A stretch of DNA of 64,000 bases from Sulfuritalea hydrogenivorans sk43H. GTDB taxonomy: Bacteria > Pseudomonadota > Gammaproteobacteria > Burkholderiales > Rhodocyclaceae. Both the position numbers and the translations under genes were made by a program. The stretch spans positions 2,604,001-2,668,000 of the forward strand of contig NZ_AP012547.1 of the NCBI RefSeq assembly GCF_000828635.1, written 5' to 3'. The notes beneath the pieces were generated by a model. The model was not told where the DNA came from, did not search any database, and was given only the letters and a program-made list of their open reading frames with translations. Below are positions 41,980-51,044 of this stretch, piece by piece. Every line of letters starts with the position of its first letter. Position 1 is the stretch's first letter.

Positions 41980-44244
41980 ATGCAACGAAAATTCCTGTCA
42001 GCTACCCTAGCGGCATTGCCCTGCATCGCCTTCGCGACCGACGATGTGAAAACCCTGAGTACCCTAGTCATTACCGGCCAGAGCACCGCCGAGAAATTCC
42101 GTGGCGATGCGGTGGATAGCGTCAGCCTCGCGGGCCAGCGCGCAGCCACCAGCGATACCGCCACCCTGTTGCGCGACGTGCCCGGCGTCAGCCTCTACGG
42201 CGCCGGCGCGGTTTCCAGCCTGCCGGCGATCCACGGCCTGGCCGACGACCGGTTGCGCATCAAGGTGGACGGCATGGACCTGATCTCCGCCTGCGGCAAC
42301 CACATGAATCCGCCACTGTCCTACATCGACCCGACGGCAGTAGGCAGCATCAAGGTCTTCGCCGGGATTGCGCCGGTGAGTTCCGGCGGCGACAGCATCG
42401 GCGGCACGATTTTGGTCGACTCCGCCACGCCGGAATTCGCCAGGGCCGGCCAGGGCACGCTGACCAAGGGCGAGGCCGGCGTGTTCTATCGCAGCAACGG
42501 CAACGCCAATGGCGGCAACCTTTCCGCGACCATCGCCAGCGAGAAACTCAGCGTGAGCTACAGCGGCTCGACCGCGAAGGGCGACGACTATACGGCCGGC
42601 GGCAATTTCAAGCCGGCGGGACGGGCCTTCATCGCCGATGGCCGCTCGATCCAGAACTCGACCAAATGGCTGGCGGGCGATGAAGTCGGCTCGACCATGT
42701 ACAAGTCGACCAACCAGTCGCTGGGCTTCGCCCTGCGTCATGACAATCACCTGGTCGAGTTCAAGGTCGGCACGCAGGACATTCCCTACCAGGGCTTTCC
42801 GAACCAGCGCATGGACATGACCGCCAACGACGGCGTGCATCTCAACCTGCGCTACACCGGCCAGTTCGACTGGGGCAGCCTGCAGGCGCGCGTCTACCGC
42901 GAGCAGACGCGGCACAAGATGAACTTCCTGGAAGACAAGGCCTATTGGTACCGGGGCAATCCGACGCCGCCGCCGGTGGCAATTCCGGCGCCCGGCATGC
43001 CGATGGACACGGAAGGAAGCAACACCGGCGCGACCCTCAAGGCCGACATCATCCTGTCGGAACGCGACCTGCTGCGCGTCGGCGCCGAGCTCCAGCAGTA
43101 TCGTTTCAGCGACTGGTGGCCGCCGGCGGGCAATGGCGGCATGTCGCCGAACACCTTCTGGGACATCAACAATGGGGAACGCGACCGCCATGCCGTGTTC
43201 GGCGAGTGGGAGGCTCGCTGGAATCCGCAATGGACCAGCCTGCTCGGCGTGCGTCACGAAACCGTGAAGATGAATACTGGCACCGTCCAGGGCTACAACG
43301 CAGGCTACGCGGCCGACGCCACGCGATTCAACAACAGCGACCGCCGCAAGACCGATCGCAACTGGGACATCACCGCCCTCGCCCGCCATGCGCCGACGAA
43401 AACACAAACCATCGAGTTCGGCTATGCGCGCAAGACCCGCTCGCCCAATCTGTATGAGCGCTACACATGGTCGACCGGCGGCATGGCCATGTTCATGATC
43501 AACATGGTGGGCGACGGCAACGGCTACGTCGGCAACCTCGACCTGAAGCCGGAAGTCGCGCACACGCTGAGCGCCACCTTCGACTGGCACGATGCCGAAC
43601 AAAAGAGCTGGGGGCTGAAGGTGACGCCCTACGCCACCTACGTCAAGGACTACATCAACGCCCAGCGCTGCTTCACCGGCGCGGGGGTCTGCGTCGCGGC
43701 GAACGTGACCCGAACCAACGACTTCGTGTTCCTCAAGTACGGCAACCAGGACGCCAGGCTCCATGGCCTAGACATCACCGGCCATCTGCCGCTGGCGCGC
43801 AATACCGGATTCGGCAGCTTCACCCTGTCCGGCATGTTGAGCTATGTCAGGGGCAAGACGGCCGACGGCGCCAGCGACAATCTCTACAACATCATGCCGC
43901 TGAACGCCAAGCTGGCGCTGGAACAGAATCTCGGCAACTGGAGCGGCACGGCGGAAACCCAGCTCGTGGCGCGCAAGTCGGATGTTTCGCAAGTCCGCAA
44001 CGAGGTCGTGACGCCGGGTTATGCCCTGCTCAACCTGCGCGGCAGCTACACTTGGAAGCAGATGCGCTTCGATGTCGGCATCGACAACGTGTTCGACAGG
44101 CTTTACTTCCATCCGCTGAGCGGCGCCTACGTCGGCCAAGGGGTCACCATGCCGCCGACGGCATCCGCAGGAACTCCGCCCTGGGGCACCGCCATCCCCG
44201 GCATGGGCCGCTCGATTTACGCGGGGATGAATTACAAGTTCTGA
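41980..44244 (+). CDS. oprC: TonB-dependent copper receptor, OprC/NosA-like
   Basis: 754 residues from ATG 41980; an ATG at 41926 is possible but would bury the signal peptide (about 1-19). A plug domain with SACGNHMNPPLSYI (Cys105-x3-Met109) matches the copper-binding C-x3-M site of OprC, and the barrel ends with a C-terminal Phe. OprC/NosA imports copper across the outer membrane and was first found as needed for nitrous oxide reductase in Pseudomonas stutzeri. The perfect FNR box upstream fits induction under denitrifying conditions. Energy would come from the TonB operon just upstream. A strong terminator follows at 44269. Confidence 0.92.
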   Translation: MQRKFLSATLAALPCIAFATDDVKTLSTLVITGQSTAEKFRGDAVDSVSLAGQRAATSDTATLLRDVPGVSLYGAGAVSSLPAIHGLADDRLRIKVDGMDLISACGNHMNPPLSYIDPTAVGSIKVFAGIAPVSSGGDSIGGTILVDSATPEFARAGQGTLTKGEAGVFYRSNGNANGGNLSATIASEKLSVSYSGSTAKGDDYTAGGNFKPAGRAFIADGRSIQNSTKWLAGDEVGSTMYKSTNQSLGFALRHDNHLVEFKVGTQDIPYQGFPNQRMDMTANDGVHLNLRYTGQFDWGSLQARVYREQTRHKMNFLEDKAYWYRGNPTPPPVAIPAPGMPMDTEGSNTGATLKADIILSERDLLRVGAELQQYRFSDWWPPAGNGGMSPNTFWDINNGERDRHAVFGEWEARWNPQWTSLLGVRHETVKMNTGTVQGYNAGYAADATRFNNSDRRKTDRNWDITALARHAPTKTQTIEFGYARKTRSPNLYERYTWSTGGMAMFMINMVGDGNGYVGNLDLKPEVAHTLSATFDWHDAEQKSWGLKVTPYATYVKDYINAQRCFTGAGVCVAANVTRTNDFVFLKYGNQDARLHGLDITGHLPLARNTGFGSFTLSGMLSYVRGKTADGASDNLYNIMPLNAKLALEQNLGNWSGTAETQLVARKSDVSQVRNEVVTPGYALLNLRGSYTWKQMRFDVGIDNVFDRLYFHPLSGAYVGQGVTMPPTASAGTPPWGTAIPGMGRSIYAGMNYKF

Positions 44245-44268
44245 GGAAGCTCGCGCTCGGCAAACCGA

Positions 44269-44291
44269 CGCCGGCCTCGCGCCGGCGTTTT
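44269..44291 (+). terminator. Rho-independent terminator of oprC
   Basis: CGCCGGC-CTCGC-GCCGGCG followed by TTTT, 24 bases after the oprC stop. Confidence 0.85.
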
Positions 44292-44306
44292 CTCGCGAGG
44301 AAAGTC

Positions 44307-44358
44307 ATGTCTCCGGTGGCGCCGAAGACGGTATCCCTTGCGGACGGTGCCGGCGACG
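44307..44358 (+). repeat. Dispersed repeat family B, copy 1
   Basis: About 52 bases: ATG-CTCCGG start, then the core GTATCCCTTGCGGACGG and a GCTGGCG-like end (here GCCGGCG). This copy lies between the oprC terminator and the convergent TauE/SafE-like gene. Other copies are at 47286, 57466 and 58843. Confidence 0.7.
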
Positions 44359-44391
44359 CCCCGCAACAAGTCCCCTGGTGGGACACGGCGT

Positions 44392-45093
44392 TCAGGCCAC
44401 CAGCTTGTACATCACCAGGTAGAAGCGCACGCCCTGCCACAGCGTCGCCACGCCCAGCGCAATGACGAACAGCGCGGCGAGCTTCTGCAAGCCGCCGCGC
44501 AGTTTCGGTCCGAGCTTGCCGAACAGCACCGAGGCGAACAGCATCGACGGCAGCGTCCCGGCGCCGAAGGCCAGCATCAGCAGCATGCCTTCGGGCGGGC
44601 TCGCTGCGGTGGTGGCCTTGACCGCCATGGCCATGGTCATCGAGCAGGGCATCAGGCCGTTGATCGCGCCGCTGATGGCGGCGCCGAGCACCGGACCTTT
44701 TTGCGAGGCGGTGACGAACTGTTTGCGCAGCCAGGCCATCGGCGCGAAACCATAGGCGTTGCGGATCGGCGAGACGCCGAGCAGGTCGAGGCCGAGCAAT
44801 ATCACGATGGCGCCGGCGAGGATCTGCAGCACGCCCTGCGCCAGCCCCGTCATGCCGCTGGCCACCAGCACCGTGCCGAGCAGCGCGGCGACGAGACCGA
44901 CGCCGGCGTAAATGGCTATGCGCGAGGCGTGATAGGCGGCGTAGGGCCACGGCCCCTTCGCCTGCAGCTTCATGAAGCAGCCCGACACCAGCCCGCCGCA
45001 CATGCCGATGCAATGGCCGCTGCCGAGCAGGCCGACCATGAACGCGGCCCAATAGGAAAACTCGGCGATGTGCGCGTGCTGGCTGTGATCCAC
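44392..45093 (-). CDS. TauE/SafE-like (DsbD-type) membrane protein of the copper cluster
   Basis: 233 residues, GTG start at 45093, six to seven membrane helices. The conserved segments LGSGHCIGMCGGLV (about 23-36) and GLMPCSMTMAM (about 138) carry Cys/Met in membrane helices, as in the sulfite-exporter TauE/SafE-like family found next to cco and copper ATPase genes. A His-rich start (MDHSQHAHI) adds metal-binding potential. Starts four bases after the copper ATPase stop, so it belongs to that operon. A role in copper or reductant transfer across the membrane is inferred. Confidence 0.82.
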   Translation of the reverse strand: MDHSQHAHIAEFSYWAAFMVGLLGSGHCIGMCGGLVSGCFMKLQAKGPWPYAAYHASRIAIYAGVGLVAALLGTVLVASGMTGLAQGVLQILAGAIVILLGLDLLGVSPIRNAYGFAPMAWLRKQFVTASQKGPVLGAAISGAINGLMPCSMTMAMAVKATTAASPPEGMLLMLAFGAGTLPSMLFASVLFGKLGPKLRGGLQKLAALFVIALGVATLWQGVRFYLVMYKLVA

Positions 45094-45097
45094 CCGG

Positions 45098-47575
45098 CTA
45101 CTTTTGCAGCCGCAGCGAGTTGGTGACCACCGAGACCGAACTCATGGCCATCGCCGCCGCCGCGATCATGGGATTGAGGCGGCCGGCCGCCGCGACCGGA
45201 ATCGCGACGACGTTGTAGCCCAGCGCCCAGAACAGGTTCTGGCGGATGATGCCCATGGTGCGGCGCGAAAGTTCGATGCCGCCGGCGACGCGCGCGATGT
45301 CGCCGCCGACCAGCGTGATGTCGGCCGATTCGACCGCGATGTCGGCGCCGCCGCCGATGGCGAAGCCGACGTCTGCCGCCGCCAGCGCGGGTGCATCGTT
45401 GATGCCGTCGCCGATCATGCCGACACGGCGGTTTTCGGCTTGAAGCGCGCGGATCAGTTCCAGCTTGTCGGCCGGCGTGGCGCGCGCGATGACGCGGTCG
45501 ATGCCGACCTGGCGCGCGACGTGATTCGCGACCGCCGCGACATCGCCCGTTGCCATCACGGTTTGCAGCCCGAGCCGGTGCAGCAGCGCGATGGCTTCCT
45601 TGGCCCCGGGGCGCGCCTGGTCGGCAATGGCGAACAGCGCAACGCAGACGCCGTCGATGGCGACATACACCGGCGTCTTGCCCTGCTCGGCCCAGGCCTG
45701 CGCCTGATCCTGTTGGGCGCGGAAGTCGATGCCGGCCGCTTCCAGCAGCGTGGCGTTGCCGACCAGGATTTCGCTGTGGTCATCGGCCAGGGCGCGGACG
45801 CCGCGGCCGGGCCAGGCTTCGAAATCAAGAGTCGGCGCCGGCGACACGGCGCGTGCGCGGCACCAGGCGTTGATTGCGCGCGCCAGGAAGTGTTCGGAGT
45901 GCGCCTCGACCCCGGCGACCAGCGCCAGCGTGCGCGCTTCGTCGCGCCCTTCGAGCAGCAGGAAATCCGTCACCGTCGGCTTGCCCTCGGTGATGGTGCC
46001 GGTCTTGTCGAACACCAGCGTGTTCAGCGTGGCGGCGGTCTCCAGCGCCTCGCCGTTGCGGATATAAATGCCGCGCCGCGCCGCCTGTCCGGTGCCGACC
46101 ATGATCGCGGTCGGCGTCGCCAGCCCGAGCGCGCAGGGGCAGGCGATCAGCAGCACGGCCACCGAGTGCGCCAGCGCGCGCGAGGCCGGATGCCCGGCCA
46201 TGAGCCAGCCCGCCAGCGTCAGTCCGCCGATGCCGGCCACCGCCGGCACGAAGCGCGCCGAAATGCGGTCGGCGAGTTTCTGCACCGGCAGTTTGCTGCC
46301 CTGCGCATGGTCGACCAGCTTGACGATGCCCGACAGTACCGTGTCGCCGCCGACCGCCGTGACGCGCATGATGAAGCCGCCATTGCCGTTGAGGCAGCCA
46401 CCGACCACGACGTCGCCGATGCCTTTCGACACCGGCAGCGATTCGCCGGTGAGCATGGATTCGTCGAGATTCGATGCGCCCTCCTCCACCACGCCGTCGG
46501 TCGGCACCTTGTCGCCGGGCCGCACGCGCAAACGATCGCCGGGTTGTACGTCGTCGATGGCAATGATTTCGTCGCCGCCGGCGGTGACGCGAATCGCGGT
46601 TTCGGGTTGCAGTTCGATGAGTTTGCGGATCGCTTCGGAGGCCTTGCCCTTGGCGCGCTCTTCCATGTAGCGGCCGCCGAGGACGAAGGCGACGATGGCC
46701 GCCGCCGATTCGAAATAGACGTGGTGATGCGGGCGCAAAACGCCCGGCAGGCTGTAGAGATATGCGGCGCCGGCGCCCATGCTGATCAGCGTGTCCATGT
46801 TGGCTTCGCGCTGCTTCGCCAATGCCCAGGCCTTCCTGAAAATCTCGCTGCCGCTGCCGAATACCACGACGGTCGACAGGCCCAGTTCCAGCAGCCGCAG
46901 CACCGGCGATTGATGCATCAGCATGCCGGAGACCATCACCGGCGCGGTCAGCCAGGCGGCATGGATCAGGCGCTTCTTGGCATCGGCCAGCCGCGCCTTT
47001 TCGCGCTCGACGATCAGCCGACGCTGCGCCAGGGTATCCATCGGTCGCGCCTCGTAGCCAAGCCGACCGACCGTGGCGAAGAGTTCCTCGCGCGGCAGAT
47101 GGCCCTTGACCGTAACCGTGCCGGCGGCGAAGTTAACCGCCGCCGCATCCACGCGCGGGTCGCGCTGCAGGCTCATCTCGATCAGCAGCGCGCAGGAGGC
47201 GCAGGTCATGCCTTCGACGGCGGCGTTGCATTCCTGCGCGGGGCCGTCGATAGCCGTCGCCGAAACCGGCTCAGGCGAAAGATTTATGCCTCCGGGAAAC
47301 CCGGAGGCGGTATCCCTTGCGGACGGCGCTGGCGCCACGGCGATATTGCCGATCACGGCATCGACGATCGCCAGCAGGCGCTCTTCGGCAAGCTGCGACG
47401 GGTCGTAATGCAGTGTCACCGAGCCGATCTGCGGCACGGCCCGCACGTCCTTCACCGCGCCGTGCTTGCGCAGCAGGATTTCGAGGATGTAGCAGCGTTC
47501 GGGCTGCTTGTTCAACGCCGGCGCGACGAGCCTGATGCGACGTGAAAGACGATGGACGACGCGGAAGTTTTTCAT
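45098..47575 (-). CDS. copA: Copper-translocating P-type ATPase with two metal-associated domains
   Basis: 825 residues from ATG 47575. The first domain (about 1-80) looks HMA-like but lacks C-x2-C; the second has GMTCASC (Cys125/Cys128). Family motifs: CPC in [13 protein letters not shown] (about 478), [11 protein letters not shown] (about 522), HSEHFLARA replacing the usual HP motif, and [10 protein letters not shown] near the end. The HP Pro is thus Phe (SEHF). The linker between the two metal domains ([18 protein letters not shown]) is encoded by a family B repeat, and a later stretch (AVSPAPT) by a family A repeat. It overlaps the gene upstream by 4 bases. It exports Cu(I) to the periplasm, either for tolerance (CopA) or for cuproenzyme assembly (CcoI/CtpA); context favours assembly. 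Confidence 0.93.
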   Translation of the reverse strand: MKNFRVVHRLSRRIRLVAPALNKQPERCYILEILLRKHGAVKDVRAVPQIGSVTLHYDPSQLAEERLLAIVDAVIGNIAVAPAPSARDTASGFPGGINLSPEPVSATAIDGPAQECNAAVEGMTCASCALLIEMSLQRDPRVDAAAVNFAAGTVTVKGHLPREELFATVGRLGYEARPMDTLAQRRLIVEREKARLADAKKRLIHAAWLTAPVMVSGMLMHQSPVLRLLELGLSTVVVFGSGSEIFRKAWALAKQREANMDTLISMGAGAAYLYSLPGVLRPHHHVYFESAAAIVAFVLGGRYMEERAKGKASEAIRKLIELQPETAIRVTAGGDEIIAIDDVQPGDRLRVRPGDKVPTDGVVEEGASNLDESMLTGESLPVSKGIGDVVVGGCLNGNGGFIMRVTAVGGDTVLSGIVKLVDHAQGSKLPVQKLADRISARFVPAVAGIGGLTLAGWLMAGHPASRALAHSVAVLLIACPCALGLATPTAIMVGTGQAARRGIYIRNGEALETAATLNTLVFDKTGTITEGKPTVTDFLLLEGRDEARTLALVAGVEAHSEHFLARAINAWCRARAVSPAPTLDFEAWPGRGVRALADDHSEILVGNATLLEAAGIDFRAQQDQAQAWAEQGKTPVYVAIDGVCVALFAIADQARPGAKEAIALLHRLGLQTVMATGDVAAVANHVARQVGIDRVIARATPADKLELIRALQAENRRVGMIGDGINDAPALAAADVGFAIGGGADIAVESADITLVGGDIARVAGGIELSRRTMGIIRQNLFWALGYNVVAIPVAAAGRLNPMIAAAAMAMSSVSVVTNSLRLQK
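45830..45850 (+). repeat. Dispersed repeat family A, copy 7
   Basis: One mismatch. Inside the copper ATPase gene, where the minus strand encodes AVSPAPT between the HP-like motif and the DFEAWPGRG motif. Confidence 0.6.
47286..47336 (+). repeat. Dispersed repeat family B, copy 2
   Basis: In frame inside copA, between the degenerate and the functional metal-binding domain. CCTCCGGGAAACCCGGAGG at its left end forms a hairpin; the core GTATCCCTTGCGGACGG is exact. Confidence 0.8.
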
Positions 47576-48252
47576 GGCTGTGCGACAGGCACCGGCTTCG
47601 CCGTGGTCTTGGCAACCTCGGCTGCAATCGCCTTGCGATAGCGCACCAGCAGGAACATCAGGTAGAACACCGTCAGCCAGGCATTGGCATGCTTGACCGG
47701 GTCTTTCAACCAGCGCTGGCTGATGAGTTCCCAATGCACCTTGACCAGGTAGAAGGCGACCAGGTCGTTGAGGAAATTGATGATCGCTTTTTCGCTCAGT
47801 GCATTGGCCAGCATCGGCTGCAGCCTGGCCTGCAGGCTGCCGGGCGCGGCCTGCGGGTGGCGCAGGCGCTCGATCCGGCCGCGCAGATTGGCAAAGGCGC
47901 GGCGCGCCTGGCGGGCAGCGTCATGCAGGCCCGGGTTGAGCTTCCCGGCCAGCGTTGTCATCGTGTTGCGGGCTGGCGCCGCGGCAATCGCTTCGTCAGG
48001 CAGCGCATGCAGGCAGGCCTTCAACCCCCGCGCCACATCGGCGGCGGTGCAGACATGGGCGTCGTAGCTCACGGCCAGTCGACGTTGAGAGACATAAAAC
48101 GTCACGCGATAGACGCCCGCCACCTGCCGCAGGGCGCCGTCGATCAGCTCAGCGGCCCCGGCATGGCAAAGCTCCGCGGGAAGCTCCAGACGCAAATAGC
48201 CGGCCTCCCGATGGCGGACGACAATGCGTCGCGCCAGATCGTTGGCATTCAT
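47572..48252 (-). CDS. HMA_2-like membrane-associated protein of the copper operon
   Basis: 226 residues. The N-terminal 85 residues ([17 protein letters not shown]..., [21 protein letters not shown]) have the beta-alpha-beta pattern of degenerate heavy-metal-associated domains without C-x2-C, similar to the first domain of the ATPase next door. A basic helical middle part follows and one membrane helix near 192-207 ([15 protein letters not shown]). The stop overlaps the ATPase start (ATGA). Likely an accessory or docking protein for the ATPase; function not established. Confidence 0.7.
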   Translation of the reverse strand: MNANDLARRIVVRHREAGYLRLELPAELCHAGAAELIDGALRQVAGVYRVTFYVSQRRLAVSYDAHVCTAADVARGLKACLHALPDEAIAAAPARNTMTTLAGKLNPGLHDAARQARRAFANLRGRIERLRHPQAAPGSLQARLQPMLANALSEKAIINFLNDLVAFYLVKVHWELISQRWLKDPVKHANAWLTVFYLMFLLVRYRKAIAAEVAKTTAKPVPVAQP

Positions 48253-48258
48253 GAAACC

Positions 48259-48636
48259 CTACTCGGCGGCTTGCGCGTCCGGGCTCGCCGGCGCAGCGGC
48301 TGCCTGCGCTTCGGTTTCCTTCGCTTCGGCCATCAGATCATCGAGGTTCTCGCGCTGCTGCATGACGAAGTCCTTGCCCATGCCGATGGCCTTGGATACC
48401 GCCAGCACGATTTCCTTCTCATGCTTGCGCAGCAGGTAGCCGACCGCAATGCCACCGGCAATGCCGCCCGCCAGCAACATCAGGGGGCTGCGCAGCAAAC
48501 CGTGGCCGACCAATGTGCGGGTTGCCGCATAGCCGGTCGCGGCCATCATTGCGCCTTTCGCCACCGGATGGCTCATCATGCCCGCGCCCGCGCCCATCAT
48601 GCCGGCACCGTGTTTCATCATTTCTTCGTTCATCAT
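48259..48636 (-). CDS. Small Met-rich membrane protein
   Basis: 125 residues. The N-terminus is rich in Met and Gly (MMNEEMMKHGAGMMGAGAGMM), a composition typical of copper-handling peptides. Two hydrophobic, glycine-zipper-like segments (about 22-45 and 49-68) follow, then a charged amphipathic helix (about 80-105) and an Ala-rich tail. GGGAG lies eight bases before the ATG. Six bases separate it from the HMA_2-like gene. No family recognised. Confidence 0.7.
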   Translation of the reverse strand: MMNEEMMKHGAGMMGAGAGMMSHPVAKGAMMAATGYAATRTLVGHGLLRSPLMLLAGGIAGGIAVGYLLRKHEKEIVLAVSKAIGMGKDFVMQQRENLDDLMAEAKETEAQAAAAPASPDAQAAE

Positions 48637-48662
48637 TTTGAGCTCCCTCGAATCTCCACAAT

Positions 48663-48842
48663 TTAATTGTCCGCCAACGGATCGGGCGATTTATTGATCT
48701 GGTGCAACATTTCGTAAATTCCCTTGCAACCTTCGCAACAGAAGGCCAGGGATTTTTCCGGCGTTTCCAGCAGGAAAGGCTTGATGCCTACCGGCAGGCT
48801 GCACAGGTCGCAGGGTGCCTTGGGGTCGGGGGATGCACTCAT
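48663..48842 (-). CDS. Small four-plus-cysteine metal-binding protein (TRASH-like)
   Basis: A 59-residue protein, MSASPDPKAPCDLCSLPVGI at its start, with C-x2-C at Cys11/Cys14 and FCCEGCKGIYEML at 34-46. This C-x2-C...FCC-x2-C pattern matches the short metal-binding module at the N-terminus of CcoI/FixI-type copper ATPases and TRASH domains. Here it is free-standing, next to a copper ATPase that lacks it. The ATG overlaps the stop of the TlpA-like gene (ATGA). It probably hands copper to the ATPase or NosZ pathway; inference from motif and context. Confidence 0.8.
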   Translation of the reverse strand: MSASPDPKAPCDLCSLPVGIKPFLLETPEKSLAFCCEGCKGIYEMLHQINKSPDPLADN

Positions 48843-49333
48843 TTCAGGGCTTCCAGCGCCGCCCGCTCGAAGCCGGCCTCGTCGGCTTCGCCGATCAGCT
48901 TGGCGCGCACGATGCCCTTCGCGTCAACAAAGTAGGTGGTGGGCAGGCCGACCACGCCGTAGCGCTTTGCAATCGAGGAGTCTTCGTCCAGCAGCGCCGG
49001 GTAGCTGACGCCGAGTTTTTTCATGAATTCGACGACGGTCTTCCTGTCCTGTCCGGCATTGATCGCGATGACCTCCAGCCCGCGCGGCTTGAGGCGCTGG
49101 TAGACCTTCTCGATGTCCTTCATCTCGCCTTCGCAGTACTTGCACCAGTCGGCCCAGAAGCGGATCACCAACGGCTTGCCGGCCCAGGCCGCCGGGAAGT
49201 GGGCGGGCATGCCGTCGGCGCGGAAGGTCTGGAAGGTCGGCGCGATGTCGCCGATGTTGAGTTTGGCCGGCGGTTTGTCGCCGCCGCAAGCGGCCAACAG
49301 CAGGATCGACAGCGCGGTGATGAGAAATCGCAT
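48839..49333 (-). CDS. TlpA-like thioredoxin lipoprotein
   Basis: 164 residues. Lipoprotein signal (LLLAACGG, Cys16) and a thioredoxin fold with WADWCKYC (C-x2-C, about residue 63) and the cis-Pro in VGLPTTYF. TlpA-type proteins keep copper-site cysteines reduced, for example in CuA assembly together with SCO. Overlaps both neighbours (TGATG upstream, ATGA downstream), so it is firmly part of the copper operon. Confidence 0.9.
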   Translation of the reverse strand: MRFLITALSILLLAACGGDKPPAKLNIGDIAPTFQTFRADGMPAHFPAAWAGKPLVIRFWADWCKYCEGEMKDIEKVYQRLKPRGLEVIAINAGQDRKTVVEFMKKLGVSYPALLDEDSSIAKRYGVVGLPTTYFVDAKGIVRAKLIGEADEAGFERAALEALK

Positions 49334-50340
49334 CAATGCTCCAGCAGTATCAGTCGGGATTGCCAGATCATCGCCGTGGCAATGGCGGCGGTCAAGGCAA
49401 AGCCGTTGGCGGCGATGGCGGCGAGATTGCGCGAGAAGCCCGGCACGATCTCGCGCAGGCTGGCGATGCGGGCAAAGGGCTGGATCGCGCCGACTGCCAG
49501 GCCCGCCGCGGTGGCGCCGAACAGCGGCAGGTAGAGCCAGTAGCCCTGGTAGCCGTATTCGGGCTTGAGGATGCAGAACGGACAGTGGTGGTTCGGGTGC
49601 TCGTAGATGTAGAGCGAGACGAAGGAAAGTATGCCGGCGATGGACGCAGCGAAGCCGATGGCGCTGGCTGCCGCCAGCGCGTAGGCGCTGCCACGCCCGC
49701 CGGCAAGTCCGTGCCACGCCGCCACCGCGATGGCGGCGCCGAGGCTGCCATAGAACAGCCACATCGCCGGCCGCGGCGGCAGGGCCGAGGCTTCGGCCGC
49801 CAGTGTCGGGCTGCCCTCGGAAAACAGGCTGCCGCAGCAGGAAGTGATGACGTCGGCCTTGAGGCCGAGGAAATATTGCAGTTCGACCCAGCCGCTCGCC
49901 ACCAATAGCGGCGCCAGCAAAAGCAGCAGCGCGTACTTGATTCGCACCAGCGGATAGTCGCGGGCACGGCTGTCGATGTGGTTGATCGCCAGCCACATCG
50001 CGGCGAGGAAGAACACGGCGATCTTGGCATTGAGCGCCGGAAAGCCGAAAGCATTGACGTTGAGCGTGCCTACCGCGCACATGGCGCCGACGAACATGCC
50101 CGACATCTTCTCGGCATTGAAGACGAACAGCAGCACGGCGGCGAGTTGCAGCGCGAGGACGAAGCTCAGCAGCGTCGAGAACAGGTAGGTGCGGCGTTCG
50201 AGTTGCAGTTGCCGCTCGCTGCCGCTCCCGATGTCCCAGCGCCGGATCACTTCCAGCGCGAACGGCGCGCTCGCCGCCAGCGCCAGCACACACAGCGCGG
50301 AGGCCAGCAGGAGTGCGATGATGGCGGGCTGGAACAGCAT
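49333..50340 (-). CDS. Polytopic membrane protein with Cys motifs, unknown function
   Basis: 335 residues, eight or nine predicted membrane helices. Cys pairs SCCGSLF (about 166) and HHCPFCILK (about 253) face the same side by rough topology and could bind metal or form disulfides. I do not recognise the family. It shares a TGATG overlap with the TlpA-like thioredoxin, which may act on these cysteines. The start is separated from the ABC ATPase stop by 25 bases that consist almost wholly of a family A repeat. Confidence 0.75.
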   Translation of the reverse strand: MLFQPAIIALLLASALCVLALAASAPFALEVIRRWDIGSGSERQLQLERRTYLFSTLLSFVLALQLAAVLLFVFNAEKMSGMFVGAMCAVGTLNVNAFGFPALNAKIAVFFLAAMWLAINHIDSRARDYPLVRIKYALLLLLAPLLVASGWVELQYFLGLKADVITSCCGSLFSEGSPTLAAEASALPPRPAMWLFYGSLGAAIAVAAWHGLAGGRGSAYALAAASAIGFAASIAGILSFVSLYIYEHPNHHCPFCILKPEYGYQGYWLYLPLFGATAAGLAVGAIQPFARIASLREIVPGFSRNLAAIAANGFALTAAIATAMIWQSRLILLEH

Positions 50341-50343
50341 GAA

Positions 50344-50364
50344 AGTCGGCGCTGGCGATACGGC
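50344..50364 (+). repeat. Dispersed repeat family A, copy 8
   Basis: Exact consensus. It makes up nearly all of the 25-base gap between two genes of the copper operon. Confidence 0.75.
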
Positions 50365-50365
50365 G

Positions 50366-51043
50366 TCAGCGCGAATCGATGATGCGGCCGTCGCGCATGT
50401 CGATCACCCGCTGCACCACGTCGGATTCGACCACCAGCGGATCATGGCTGGTGAGCAGGATGGTGCGCCCCTGACCGGCGAGGCTTTCCAGGATGCCCAT
50501 GAATTCATTCGCGAGGTGGGTGTCGAGGTTGGCGGTGGGCTCGTCGGCGATCAGCAGTTCGGGGTCGTTGATCAGCGCACGGCAGATGGCGACGCGCTGC
50601 TGTTCGCCGCCGGAGAGCCATTCGACCTTGGCGTGGCGGCGGTGGCCGAGCTTGAGGCCGACCAGCAATTCCTCGGCGCGCTCCAGCAACTCGCGGCGCG
50701 GCCGCCCGGTCGGGTAGGCCGGCAGGATGATGTTGTCCAGCGCCGACAGGCCCTTGATCAGGTTGAACTGCTGGAAGATGAAGCCGAAGCGCTTGCGCCG
50801 AATCTCGGTCAGGAAACGCTCGGGCAGGCCGGAGATGTCCTCGCCCTCCAGCCGCACGCGACCCTCGGTCGGCCGCGCCAGGCAGCCGATGATGGTCAGC
50901 AGGGTTGTCTTGCCCGAACCGCTGGGGCCGCGCAAGGCGGTCACCTTGTTGGCCTCGATGCTCAGGTCGATGCCGTCGAGCGCCCAGTACTCGTTTTCAT
51001 GGCCCTGATTGAAAGCCTTGCGGATGGCGTGGAGTTCGATCAT
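50366..51043 (-). CDS. ABC transporter ATP-binding protein, MacB/LolD type
   Basis: 225 residues. Walker [10 protein letters not shown] (about 39-47), Q-loop FQQFN, signature [10 protein letters not shown] (about 143), Walker B LLIADEP and the His switch SHDP. Family features are those of MacB/LolD-type ATPases working with FtsX-like permeases. The permease lies one base upstream in the same operon. Such pairs extract or export lipoproteins and other periplasmic cargo; here the copper/denitrification setting suggests a cofactor or an assembly factor as cargo. Confidence 0.92.
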   Translation of the reverse strand: MIELHAIRKAFNQGHENEYWALDGIDLSIEANKVTALRGPSGSGKTTLLTIIGCLARPTEGRVRLEGEDISGLPERFLTEIRRKRFGFIFQQFNLIKGLSALDNIILPAYPTGRPRRELLERAEELLVGLKLGHRRHAKVEWLSGGEQQRVAICRALINDPELLIADEPTANLDTHLANEFMGILESLAGQGRTILLTSHDPLVVESDVVQRVIDMRDGRIIDSR

Positions 51044-51044
51044 G

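Noticed and set aside
48691-48712. TTGATCTGGTGCAA as an FNR box
   Set aside because: The second half-site does not match RTCAA and the site is inside the small Cys-protein gene.
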